Below are positions 1 through 7,866 of a stretch of 64,000 bases of DNA, piece by piece. This DNA is from Gimesia aquarii (GTDB lineage: Bacteria > Planctomycetota > Planctomycetia > Planctomycetales > Planctomycetaceae). The position numbers and the translations under genes are program-made. The number at the start of each line of letters is the position of its first letter. Position 1 is the stretch's first letter. The notes under the pieces were generated by a model that was given only the letters and a program-made list of their open reading frames with translations, made no database searches and had not been told where the DNA came from. The stretch lies in assembly GCF_007748195.1 (NCBI RefSeq), contig NZ_CP037920.1, forward strand, positions 3,225,501 through 3,289,500, in the 5' to 3' direction.

Positions 1-819
1 TTCATTTAAAGCTCCGGGTAGCACAAATACAGGGTTAATACTCGACAATTCCAGATAGACGGGTTTGCCTGCTTTATCGGCTGCTTCTTTAATCGTCAAT
101 CCGGCACTACGACCACCGGTATAGCCGATGGCTCCCATGAGAGGATGCGAAACAAGTCGACAACCATCTTCATGACTGGTGCGATAGATGAGTTGAACGA
201 ACCCTGTGGGCATATTTGTTGCTTTTGCGGCAGTGTCAGCAGCTTCCGCAAAGATCTGCGTGGTACCAGGGTGAGAAGAATGTCCTTTGGCAATGACCGG
301 GTTTCCTGCTGCCACCGCTGCAGCGAAGTCGCCTCCTGCGATACTGTTAAAAGCGAAAGGGAAATTGTTGGGACCAAAGACGGCGACCGGACCAATGGGG
401 CCAAATAGGGAGCTGATACCGGTTGCGGTATCAATGGTTGGCATTGCCCACGAGCCTTCACGGGCATGAGTGGCGGCCTGTCTCAATTGATTGGTCGTGC
501 GGGGGAGTTCGCCGTCTCTCAAACGGGGAGATTCAGGATAGCCGGTTTCCAGGTGCGCTGTATCGACCAACGCTTCAGTCCGTTTTTCAATTTCCTCCGC
601 GTAGGATTCGAGAAAGGCAGCAAAACGTTCTCCAGACCAACCTCGCGTTTGTTTTGACGCATCTGAAGCAGCCTGAATCACTGCTTCAATTTCATTCCAG
701 GGGCTGACGGGATAGAGTGGCTCCAAAGTTTCAGCCGTTGCCGGATTTGTTGCTTGAAAAGTATTTGATCCCGTTGAAGAAATCCATTGACCATTGATAA
801 GAACTGGTTGTGTTGCCAT
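1..819 (-). CDS. Aldehyde dehydrogenase, 2,5-dioxovalerate (alpha-ketoglutarate semialdehyde) dehydrogenase-like, C-terminus cut off
   Basis: The first 273 codons of a soluble NAD(P)-dependent aldehyde dehydrogenase; the gene runs off the left edge. Seen: N-terminus MATQPVLINGQWI, the Rossmann stretch FGPNNFPFAFNSIAGGDFAA, IAKGHSSHPGTT (Lys binding the NADP phosphate/ribose region), the GYTGGRSAG loop and LELSSINPVF, which holds the general-base Glu. The variants 'FNSIAGGD' and 'LSSINPVF' resemble the alpha-ketoglutaric semialdehyde dehydrogenase subgroup, which acts late in pentose, uronate or hydroxyproline breakdown, rather than betaine-aldehyde enzymes. The nucleophilic Cys lies beyond the window and cannot be checked. 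The ATG at 817-819 (minus) is the natural start. The neighbour is divergent, with a 94-bp gap. The ALDH assignment is secure; the substrate is inferred. Confidence 0.88.
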   Translation of the reverse strand, partial: MATQPVLINGQWISSTGSNTFQATNPATAETLEPLYPVSPWNEIEAVIQAASDASKQTRGWSGERFAAFLESYAEEIEKRTEALVDTAHLETGYPESPRLRDGELPRTTNQLRQAATHAREGSWAMPTIDTATGISSLFGPIGPVAVFGPNNFPFAFNSIAGGDFAAAVAAGNPVIAKGHSSHPGTTQIFAEAADTAAKATNMPTGFVQLIYRTSHEDGCRLVSHPLMGAIGYTGGRSAGLTIKEAADKAGKPVYLELSSINPVFVLPGALNE

Positions 820-913
820 GACGTATCCTTGTAAGCCTGCCAATAAGTTGGCAATTGGTTAAAATGTATTTATATAAGATTTATCATAGTCTGTTCAGAG
901 AAGATTAACAGTA

Positions 914-2410
914 ATGCAGCAATTTGATGTTGTTATTTTGGGAGCTGGCTTTGGGGGAAGTCTGACAGCATTGCTGCTGAATCAGATCGGTCGCAACGTG
1001 GCTTTGATTGACCGGGGAACGCACCCCCGTTTTTCCATTGGTGAATCTTCCACTCCCATAGCCGACTATCTGCTGGAATCGCTCTCCGAGAACTATGATC
1101 TTCCACAATTTCAGCCATTTTGCAAGTATGGGACCTGGCAGGAACGATATCCTCAATTGGCCTGTGGAATCAAACGTGGATTCAGTTATTTTGCTCACGA
1201 GCCAGAGCAGTTCTTTCGACAAAAATCGAACCACAGTAGCGAGTTGCTGGTAACAGCAAACCTGGATGAAGCATCAGCTGATACACACTGGTTTCGGGCC
1301 GATGTCGATCATTTTTTCGCGGAAGAAGTTCAAAAGTCGAGTGTCGTTTATCTGGATCAGACTGAAGTGGTTCTGGCTCAATCCGATGATTGGACAATCC
1401 AGGCAGAGAGAAGAGGGGAACGCTTCGATTTTCGAGCTCAATTTCTCATCGATGCGACGGGGGCGATGGGCGTTGTGCCTGACTTTTTGGGTGTGGAACG
1501 TCAAACAGTGTTTGAATCCTGTTCGACAGCGGTCTACGGGCATTTTGAAAACGTCACTCCCTGGTCAGAAATATTAGATCAATATGAATTTGATCGATCA
1601 GAATATCCTTTTGACTGCGATCAGGCGGCATTACATCACGTATTGAGTGAAGGGTGGATGTGGCAATTACGTTTTAATAATGATATTACCAGTGCTGGTT
1701 TTGTTTTAGACTCAGCTAAAAATGCTCTTTCAGCCATTGAACTGTGGCAGAATCTTTTGAGCCGCTATCCGTCAATTCTATCGCAATTCGAGGGAGCATC
1801 AATCGTTTCACCGGAATTCGGTCTTTGTTCTACAGGCAGGTTGCAGCGTGGTTGGAAGGAATGTGCAGGTCCCAACTGGGCTCTGTTACCGCATACGGCA
1901 GGTTTTGTTGACCCCTTACATAGTACCGGGATTGCCCATACTTTGTGTGGGATTGAGCGTCTCGTTATGACTCTGGAACAGTGCTGGCGAAACAGTGATG
2001 AATTGTCTGTTGCCTTATCGCACTATTCAGAGTCGATTCAAGCGGAGTTGAAATTGATCGATGCGTTGGTTGCCTGTTGTTATCGGAGTTTGAAACAGTT
2101 TGATCTATTTACAACGAGCGCCCTGTTTTATTTTGCTGCTGCGACCAGCTTTGAACATCAACGATGTAACGAGCAAAAGAGGCCACTGTTTTTATGTGCT
2201 GATGATGTTGACTTGAGTAACATCATCGGCGGTTGGCTAAATGAAGTTTCTCAGATACAAGAAAAAAATGTGTCTAATCCGGATGAAATCAAACAAGCGA
2301 TTCTGAACGCAGAAACAAAGTTAAAACCCTGGAACCGAGTGGGTCTGTTTCACCCCGATGTCCCGAACATGTATTACTACACTGCGGCTCCCAAACCAGA
2401 GCCGCAGTGA
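914..2410 (+). CDS. FAD-dependent oxidoreductase of the flavin-dependent halogenase (tryptophan halogenase-like) superfamily
   Basis: A 498-residue single-component flavoprotein. Seen: the FAD dinucleotide-binding motif GAGFGG (residues 10-15), IDRGTHPRFSIGESSTP (about 33-48) typical of halogenase-like enzymes, K87 in IKRGFSYF at the position where halogenases have 'K-x-G-x-x-F', the DATG motif near 180, and GFVDPLHSTGIAHTL (330-344), the second flavin contact. The halogenase signature WxWxIP is present only as WMWQLR (248-253), so the Ile-Pro half is lost. This makes a true chlorinase less sure; a hydroxylase or a halogenase with unusual chemistry is possible. There is no signal peptide. The gene stands alone, divergent from the aldehyde dehydrogenase and convergent with htpG. 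Family fairly sure, reaction unknown. Confidence 0.75.
   Translation: MQQFDVVILGAGFGGSLTALLLNQIGRNVALIDRGTHPRFSIGESSTPIADYLLESLSENYDLPQFQPFCKYGTWQERYPQLACGIKRGFSYFAHEPEQFFRQKSNHSSELLVTANLDEASADTHWFRADVDHFFAEEVQKSSVVYLDQTEVVLAQSDDWTIQAERRGERFDFRAQFLIDATGAMGVVPDFLGVERQTVFESCSTAVYGHFENVTPWSEILDQYEFDRSEYPFDCDQAALHHVLSEGWMWQLRFNNDITSAGFVLDSAKNALSAIELWQNLLSRYPSILSQFEGASIVSPEFGLCSTGRLQRGWKECAGPNWALLPHTAGFVDPLHSTGIAHTLCGIERLVMTLEQCWRNSDELSVALSHYSESIQAELKLIDALVACCYRSLKQFDLFTTSALFYFAAATSFEHQRCNEQKRPLFLCADDVDLSNIIGGWLNEVSQIQEKNVSNPDEIKQAILNAETKLKPWNRVGLFHPDVPNMYYYTAAPKPEPQ
2380..2409. terminator. Convergent-junction hairpin overlapping the halogenase-like gene end
   Basis: CACTGCGGCTC (2380-2390), an 8-base loop and GAGCCGCAGTG (2399-2409) form a perfect 11-bp GC-rich stem. 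It includes the last codons and most of the stop codon of the halogenase-like gene, 28 bp from the htpG stop. No T-run follows on either strand, so this is a terminator-like or mRNA-3'-end-protecting hairpin rather than a textbook intrinsic terminator. Confidence 0.6.
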
Positions 2411-2437
2411 GTAGAGTGAGAAAGCAACCTATTGGCC

Positions 2438-4345
2438 TTAGGTAATTATGGGCGAACGCTTCTGAGCCAGTTCTTCCATCATACTCTGGATGTTGCTCGT
2501 AATTTCATCAGGACTTGTTGCGATTCCCGTCATCAAGGAAGCGTTCCAGAAGAGTTGACGGCCACATTGCTTGATAAAGGCATGTTGATCTGTGTTGGAA
2601 GAGAGCGTGCAGAGACGCTTTATCAATTCTGCATCAGGATTGATTTCCAGAATCCGTTTTGTCGTCGGGAAATCTTTATTGTTCATGCTCAACACTTTTT
2701 GCAGCTGAGAACTGATAGCGCCTTCCGGCATGACAAGACAACAGGGGCTGTCTGTCAAACGATCTGATTTTGTGACCGATTCGACATCGTCTTTGAGTTC
2801 TTCTTCAAATAACGAAAGGACTTTCTCGAATTCAAGAGAGACCGGCTCCTTATGCTCTTCTTTCTTTTCCGATGCCTCTTCTGAGTCTGCTTTCTCTTCA
2901 CTTTCACCAGGAAGTTTTACCTCTGAAGAGTCGATGGAGATAATATCGTGATCTTCAAATTTCGCCAGGTTTGAGAGTACGATCTCATCCATCGGATCTG
3001 CCAGATAGAAAACCTCGATACCTTTCTTACGGAAGATCTCAAGATTCGGGTTCTTGGCAATCGTATTGAAATCATGACCGCCGAGATAATATATTTGTTT
3101 TTGGTTTTCTTCAGCTCGCCCAAGATATGTTTCTAGCGAAACGAGTTCATTTTCAGAAGTCCCTTTAGAGGATGGGAAACGCAGAAGTTTGGCAATGGCA
3201 TCACGGTTTTCAAAGTCAGTGCCAATCCCTTCTCGCAGGCTGCTGCCGAATTGACGATAGAATTCCAAATACTTTTCTTCATCGTCTTTGGCAATGGAGG
3301 CCAGATGTGAGAGTACTCGTTTCGTTAACACTTTTTGAATCTTACGGAATATGGTGTTATCCTGCAGCGATTCACGCGAGATGTTCAGAGGCAGGTCTGC
3401 CGAATCGACAATTCCATATATGAATCGTAGATATTCAGGCAATAAATCTCTGTTGTCATTTTGAACCAGGATGCGTTTTGCACAGAGGCTGATGCCATGT
3501 TCGGTACGACCAAAGCCCATCAATTCGAGATTGGTTTGTGGACAATATAAGATGCTGTGAAATTGAAAGGGAGAGTCACTGCTCAGGTGCAGATGCCAGC
3601 GTGCCTGTTCTTCTCCGTTATGCGCCAAATACTGATAAAACCCATCATATTGTTCTTGTGTGAGCTGTGTTTTCGGTTCCAGCCAGATGGGAGGCTGATC
3701 GTTGACAAGTTCATCGCCGAGTTTGATAGGATAGGGAACGAAAGTGGAATACTTTTTCAGGATAAATTTGAGGCGTGTGTCGCTTGTGTATTCGTCGAGG
3801 TCTTTGCGTAAGTGCAATCGTATCGATGTTCCACGTTCCAGTCCCTCTTGTGCTTCAATTGTGAATGCACCTGTGCCATCTGATTCCCATTTCCAGCCAG
3901 ATTCTTCCTGGTAGCTGCGCGTCAAAACTTCAACTTTATCGGCGAGCATGAAGGCAGAATAAAATCCGACGCCAAATTTTCCAATGAGAGAAACTTCTTC
4001 TTTCTCATCACCGGCTGCATTTTTCAAAAAATCAAGCGAACCACTATGGGCAATGGTGCCAATGTTCTCGATTAATTCTGCATGTGTCATACCGACGCCA
4101 TTGTCGGAGATTGCCAGAACTTTGTTTTCTTCATCCGGTTCGAGACGAATTTCCAGGGGTTGCTCTTCTTTTGCGGTTTCCTCCGTCAAAGAGAGGAATC
4201 GGAATTTATCCAATGCATCAGAGGCGTTGGATATGAGCTCTCGGATGGCGATTTCACGGTTTTGGTAAAGTGAGTGAGAGAGCAGATCTAATAGTTTTTT
4301 GATTTCTGCTTGAAACGTAAATTTTTCGGGTGTTTTTTGGTCCAT
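2438..4345 (-). CDS. htpG: Molecular chaperone HtpG (Hsp90)
   Basis: A 635-residue bacterial Hsp90, the usual length. It is an ATP-driven dimeric cytosolic chaperone for late folding and stress. Seen: N-terminal GHKL ATPase with ELISNASDALDKFR, ISDNGVGMT and GKFGVGFYSAFM (about residues 38-135), middle domain with the catalytic-Arg region NISRESLQ (near 345), an acidic Glu/Lys-rich linker near 495-515, and a C-terminal dimerisation domain ending in MEELAQ. The linker between middle and C domains (EEKADSEEASEKKEEHKEP) is more charged than in E. coli HtpG. Start ATG at 4343-4345 follows an AGAGAAAG purine run. Monocistronic by layout; I saw no CIRCE element upstream. Confidence 0.97.
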   Translation of the reverse strand: MDQKTPEKFTFQAEIKKLLDLLSHSLYQNREIAIRELISNASDALDKFRFLSLTEETAKEEQPLEIRLEPDEENKVLAISDNGVGMTHAELIENIGTIAHSGSLDFLKNAAGDEKEEVSLIGKFGVGFYSAFMLADKVEVLTRSYQEESGWKWESDGTGAFTIEAQEGLERGTSIRLHLRKDLDEYTSDTRLKFILKKYSTFVPYPIKLGDELVNDQPPIWLEPKTQLTQEQYDGFYQYLAHNGEEQARWHLHLSSDSPFQFHSILYCPQTNLELMGFGRTEHGISLCAKRILVQNDNRDLLPEYLRFIYGIVDSADLPLNISRESLQDNTIFRKIQKVLTKRVLSHLASIAKDDEEKYLEFYRQFGSSLREGIGTDFENRDAIAKLLRFPSSKGTSENELVSLETYLGRAEENQKQIYYLGGHDFNTIAKNPNLEIFRKKGIEVFYLADPMDEIVLSNLAKFEDHDIISIDSSEVKLPGESEEKADSEEASEKKEEHKEPVSLEFEKVLSLFEEELKDDVESVTKSDRLTDSPCCLVMPEGAISSQLQKVLSMNNKDFPTTKRILEINPDAELIKRLCTLSSNTDQHAFIKQCGRQLFWNASLMTGIATSPDEITSNIQSMMEELAQKRSPIIT

Positions 4346-4747
4346 GGTCTTTCTCTCAATTAATCAAGCCTGTGTCCAGGTTTATTATGGTGCCTTCAGG
4401 GCAATTTGGATCTCGTATCATAGCTATGAAGCCGTTACGGTCAAATTGGATGCGTTATAGAATTTTGATGTAAACTGAAATATTCTCCGGCAAAAGAAGT
4501 AAATCCACTGATTGAACCTCTATTGTCTTGTTTATAAAAAGTAGAGGATTTATTGTAAAGTGGCACAGTATCTTCGTATGGCGGCTCTGGTCTGAAAACT
4601 CTGTAAAAGACAATTGTAATCTGTAAGAGGTCGCTGTAATAATAAGATATAACGGTGGCAGGTTCGGACTTGCCGGGTGTTTAGAGTAAAGTTTTTTTAA
4701 TGAAAATGAATCATTCAATCTAAATAGATACTCCGGAGATAGCGATC
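4346..4747. other. Divergent intergenic region between htpG and the TIM-barrel gene
   Basis: 402 bp carrying the promoters of both flanking genes. An inverted repeat CCTCTA/TAGAGG (4517-4522, 4542-4547) lies in the middle. A purine-rich CCGGAGATAG just before 4748 is the ribosome-binding site of the plus-strand gene. No CIRCE-type repeat, tRNA or convincing ORF was found. Confidence 0.5.
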
Positions 4748-5641
4748 ATGGAATTCTACTCTCGTCGTGACTTTTTGAAAACTACCGCATTAGGGGGGGC
4801 TTTGGCACTGGGGGGAGGTCTGTCTGGTACTGTCTTTGCGGGTAAAAAGCCGGCTCGCCAGGCACAATATGGTCTCGTTACTTATCAATGGGCAAAGGAT
4901 TGGGATCTGCCGACTCTGCTCAAAAACTGTAAAACAGCCAATGTATTGGGGGTAGAACTAAGAACGACACATGCACACGGTGTCGAGCGCACGCTGAACA
5001 AACAACAAAGACAGGAAGTCGCTCAACAGTTTGCCGACAGTCCGGTTACGTTAGTAGGCATTGGAAGTAATGAGCGATTTGACAATCCCAATCCAGGTGT
5101 CCTCAAGAAAGCAATTGCAGACACGAAAGACTTCATCAAACTGAGTCACGATGTGGGAGGCACCGGTGTAAAAGTGAAACCGGATTCATTTCATAAAGGT
5201 GTCTCAAAGGAAAAGACCATTGAGCAGATTGGACGTTCTTTAAACCAGGTTGGAAAATATGGAGCAGACTGGGGGCAACAGATTCGTCTGGAAGTACATG
5301 GTAAATGTGCACATCTTCCGACAATTCGGAAGATATTAGACGTTGCCGACCATCCTAATGTGGCGATTTGCTGGAATTGCAATAAGCAGGACTTGGAAGG
5401 GAAAGGGCTTGAAGAAAACTTCGCGTTGGTAAAAGACCGTCTGGGGGCTACAACGCATATTCACGATCTGATTCATTCCGACTATCCACACAAGCAATTT
5501 TTTGAGTTGATGGCAGGTGTGAACTACACAGGCTGGTTGATGCTTGAAGAAGGCAAGCAACCTAAGAAAGAGACTGTTGCAGCCTTGGCAGAACAGCGAA
5601 AACTGTTCGATCAGATGTGGGCTCAGGCGCAAGACAGTTGA
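4748..5641 (+). CDS. Tat-exported sugar phosphate isomerase/epimerase-like (xylose isomerase-type TIM barrel) protein
   Basis: 297 residues. The N-terminus MEFYSRRDFLKTTALGG is a twin-arginine signal (SRRDFLK) followed by a hydrophobic, Gly/Ala-rich stretch and a cleavage region near VFAGKK (about residue 32), so the protein is exported folded. The mature part begins YGLVTYQWAKDWDLPTLL and ends MLEEGKQPKKETVAAL, which fits the AP-endonuclease-2/xylose isomerase-like TIM-barrel family with scattered metal-ligand candidates (ELRTTH, EVHGKCAH, HIHDL). Planctomycetes carry many exported copies and their substrates are mostly unknown; sugar or sugar-acid epimerisation is only the family default. 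A GGAG-type RBS lies about 9 bp upstream. Single gene, convergent with csrA. Confidence 0.85.
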   Translation: MEFYSRRDFLKTTALGGALALGGGLSGTVFAGKKPARQAQYGLVTYQWAKDWDLPTLLKNCKTANVLGVELRTTHAHGVERTLNKQQRQEVAQQFADSPVTLVGIGSNERFDNPNPGVLKKAIADTKDFIKLSHDVGGTGVKVKPDSFHKGVSKEKTIEQIGRSLNQVGKYGADWGQQIRLEVHGKCAHLPTIRKILDVADHPNVAICWNCNKQDLEGKGLEENFALVKDRLGATTHIHDLIHSDYPHKQFFELMAGVNYTGWLMLEEGKQPKKETVAALAEQRKLFDQMWAQAQDS

Positions 5642-5689
5642 TCGATGTCTTTTGAGTGTTGGCTGAATTTCGACAAAGTGAGGTAATGA

Positions 5690-5887
5690 TCAAGGAGATT
5701 GAAAGTTTGAGTTTTTGTTCAAACTTTGTTCTTTGATTGCCGCATACACTTCTTCCCGGTGTACGGTAACATCTTTGGGGGCTTCAATTCCAAGACGAAC
5801 TTTGTCGTTTTTAATTTCGATCACCATCAGTGTGATCGAATCTCCAATGATGATTTTTTCATCTTTTTTTCGGCTGAGTACAAGCAT
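5690..5887 (-). CDS. csrA: Carbon storage regulator CsrA
   Basis: 65 residues: MLVLSRKKDEKIIIGD...VRLGIEAPKDVTVHREEVY, a complete CsrA/RsmA RNA-binding fold. CsrA dimers bind GGA motifs in mRNA leaders and control translation or stability; L4 and R44-type residues (VLSR, VHREE) are present. I place the start at the ATG at 5885-5887 because the family begins MLVLSRK and AAGGAA sits 6-7 bases upstream; the frame stays open further upstream but that extension has no family match. The C-terminal tail (KEQSLNKNSNFQSP) is encoded by a stem-loop region that may terminate the convergent TIM-barrel transcript. Not in an operon with flagellar genes here. Confidence 0.95.
   Translation of the reverse strand: MLVLSRKKDEKIIIGDSITLMVIEIKNDKVRLGIEAPKDVTVHREEVYAAIKEQSLNKNSNFQSP
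5702..5727 (+). terminator. Stem-loop inside the csrA 3' end, probable terminator for the convergent TIM-barrel gene
   Basis: AAAGTTTGA (5702-5710), loop GTTTTTGT, TCAAACTTT (5719-5727): a 9-bp perfect stem 61 bp after the TIM-barrel stop, followed on the plus strand by the U-rich GTTCTTTG. It lies in the last codons of csrA, so termination signal and coding sequence are shared. Confidence 0.5.
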
Positions 5888-6226
5888 CGCTATTCCTTGC
5901 GAAGGGATCAATGGGGGAACATTTTGTTTCAATCTCTTTCTGTGAACGGGACGTAAAAATCGCTATCCGTTGAAAGAGTTACACTTAAAACTTAGCGTAT
6001 TGTTTTGGCGTTTCTGCTCTGATCTGAAAAAAATGAATGGGATTCAGCTAAGCAATTCTTAAAAAGAAGCAGTTATAGCGATTATATGAATTATACTCAT
6101 ATCGTTTTCTACAAATCTGGGAATGAGTTCTTAAACTTCTTGAGGCAGGATGCTTGGTGAATCGTACCTGTTTGAACCTGTAATAAGCCGTTTTGAGACA
6201 GGGGGCGGCCTTCTATAGAGATGGTA
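5888..6226. other. Intergenic region between csrA and the end of the ExbBD-type cluster
   Basis: 339 bp holding the csrA promoter region and the 3' end of the upstream minus-strand cluster. The csrA Shine-Dalgarno AAGGAA is at about 5893-5898. I found no clear terminator for the cluster, so read-through into csrA is possible, and no ORF or RNA gene. Confidence 0.4.
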
Positions 6227-7825
6227 TTAGCGTTTGGGGGCCTGCTCTTGAAGTTGTCTCAAGTCCTGGATTTCTGTTTTAAAATCGATGATACCGGTTG
6301 GATCCAGGAATCGATCAATTCGAGAAGCTGTGTCCCGGCATAAGCTGGCAATTCGGGATTGTGCGGCTCTGTTGTTCTGTTTCTGAGCTGCTTCCACCGC
6401 AGTCACTTGAATGACATTCAGCTTTTCCTGGAAAATCTGTTTTGGGGAGATCTCACTTTCCAGTTTTTTGATGCCTGAATTCACTTTCGTCCATTCATTA
6501 TTTTTGGCCCATTTGCGAATGCGCGCCATTTTCATTGAAAGAGAGGCAACCGCTTCGATCAGTTCTCCATTCAAAACTGCCAGCTCTCCTTCCACGTTCA
6601 ATCGAATCCTGTCATCGGGAACTTGGATTGAAACATCGCGGTCGATGCCGGGAATATAAGGTACATTGGCAACAAGTGCTTTGCCGCTACGAACGTAAAG
6701 CCAGACCAATGGTTGTTTTGGATCCGTTTGGAGTGTGATTTTTCCACTGCGATTTGTTAAATATTGTTCGGTTATATAATCCAAAGGTTTTGTAACTGGC
6801 TTTTTCGTTTGTTCTTTTTGTTTTTTGGCTGCGATTTGCCGCTGTCTCACCTCCTGAGGATTCAAAGGAGAGAGTTGTACCCTCATGCCTGCGTAAGATT
6901 GTGTGGATTTACCACGGGGAATCAAAGCGAGATTGGTTTGTGGATATTGTGGCTTGACTCGTATGGCAAGCGTTTCGACTCTTCGCCGACTTCCACTGAG
7001 AATTCCGCGCAGTCCTGAAGAAAGGGAGCAGGTTGCGTACTTGCGATTCATTTCTTCCAAAATGAGATAAGTCCAGGGAATAAACTGAATGTTTTTGACT
7101 TCTCGATTTCGATTTAAATATCGAAAGAAAGGTGTGAAATAGACGTCTTTCTCTGACATTCCTAATATGGGGTCTGGCGTCAAGTATTGACTCGCTTGTT
7201 CGCTCACTGTGACCTGATTTTCGATGACAGATTCAATTGAGACAACAGGTGAGAATACGTTGAGTAGCGAATGAAAAATCGTATCACCGAGAAAAGATTT
7301 TTCAAATGTGTTTTCAATTGAAACAGACCCCAGCCTTTGCGAGAGAGAATCAAACTCTCTTCCAGATACTTGATATCCAATTCCCTTTGGTTCAATCGCA
7401 ATCAGAAACAACTTGTCAAAGGGAAAATCAGGATAACGATTCAGAATGGCAACTGGTTGTAAGCGTTGCAGGCCTTCACTTGAAGAAAGTGCCAGCCAGT
7501 TATTTTGATAGATTCCAATTGCAGTTTTTGAATTCGTTTGATCTGTAGCATTATTCTTGAGTTTCCACTTTTCACCCACCGATCGTTCTATCATCTGTGC
7601 TAATTGGCTTTGGATTCGCAGGTGATCAGAAGACGTCAGGCTTGCTTTTGGATCATACGAAATATCAATTCTGACTCTATATGGTCTAAGGCTGACATGT
7701 TGCGGTTCAATTGATTTTGAGGAAGCCTTTTCTGTTTGTGCAAATGAATTCAAGCTTGGGAACAGAACAAATCCCCAAAAGAGAACGATTACTTGAATCA
7801 ATTTTGCACAATCAAATGAAAACAT
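6227..7825 (-). CDS. Secreted protein of unknown function with C-terminal coiled coil, last gene of the ExbBD-type cluster
   Basis: 532 residues; I recognise no named family. Seen: an N-terminal signal peptide (MFSFDCAKLIQVIVLFWGFVLFP region, cleavage near SFAQT, about residue 30), then an alpha/beta region, a central Lys/Gln-rich segment (RQRQIAAKKQKEQTKKP, about 334-350), a beta-rich stretch with ITLQTDPKQPLVWLYVRSG (about 370-388), and a helical C-terminus from about 430 (EAVASLSMKMARIRKWAKNN and IASLCRDTASRIDRF) likely to form coiled coil. Start ATG at 7823-7825. It begins 41 bp after the oligopeptide-binding protein gene, so it is probably co-transcribed with it. Likely periplasmic partner of the cluster (inference). 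Confidence 0.8.
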   Translation of the reverse strand: MFSFDCAKLIQVIVLFWGFVLFPSLNSFAQTEKASSKSIEPQHVSLRPYRVRIDISYDPKASLTSSDHLRIQSQLAQMIERSVGEKWKLKNNATDQTNSKTAIGIYQNNWLALSSSEGLQRLQPVAILNRYPDFPFDKLFLIAIEPKGIGYQVSGREFDSLSQRLGSVSIENTFEKSFLGDTIFHSLLNVFSPVVSIESVIENQVTVSEQASQYLTPDPILGMSEKDVYFTPFFRYLNRNREVKNIQFIPWTYLILEEMNRKYATCSLSSGLRGILSGSRRRVETLAIRVKPQYPQTNLALIPRGKSTQSYAGMRVQLSPLNPQEVRQRQIAAKKQKEQTKKPVTKPLDYITEQYLTNRSGKITLQTDPKQPLVWLYVRSGKALVANVPYIPGIDRDVSIQVPDDRIRLNVEGELAVLNGELIEAVASLSMKMARIRKWAKNNEWTKVNSGIKKLESEISPKQIFQEKLNVIQVTAVEAAQKQNNRAAQSRIASLCRDTASRIDRFLDPTGIIDFKTEIQDLRQLQEQAPKR

Positions 7826-7866
7826 GAGTTTACCAAAACGAAATCTATTTTTAATTTAAGTCAAAA

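Noticed and set aside
4564..4580. TGGCACAGTATCTTCGT as a sigma-54 (-24/-12) promoter
   Set aside because: The -24 half fits but the -12 half lacks TTGC at the right spacing.
4455..4718. 87-codon minus-strand frame between htpG and the TIM-barrel gene
   Set aside because: No SD, unusual composition and it covers the promoter region of both genes.
4708..4724. 17-base word GAATCATTCAATCTAAA, identical to 45540-45556
   Set aside because: AT-rich and only one repeat pair in 64 kb; orientation relative to genes differs, so probably chance.
4346..4747. Search for a CIRCE or other heat-shock repeat before htpG
   Set aside because: No GAGTGC/GCACTC-type inverted repeat was found; only a 6-bp CCTCTA/TAGAGG pair.
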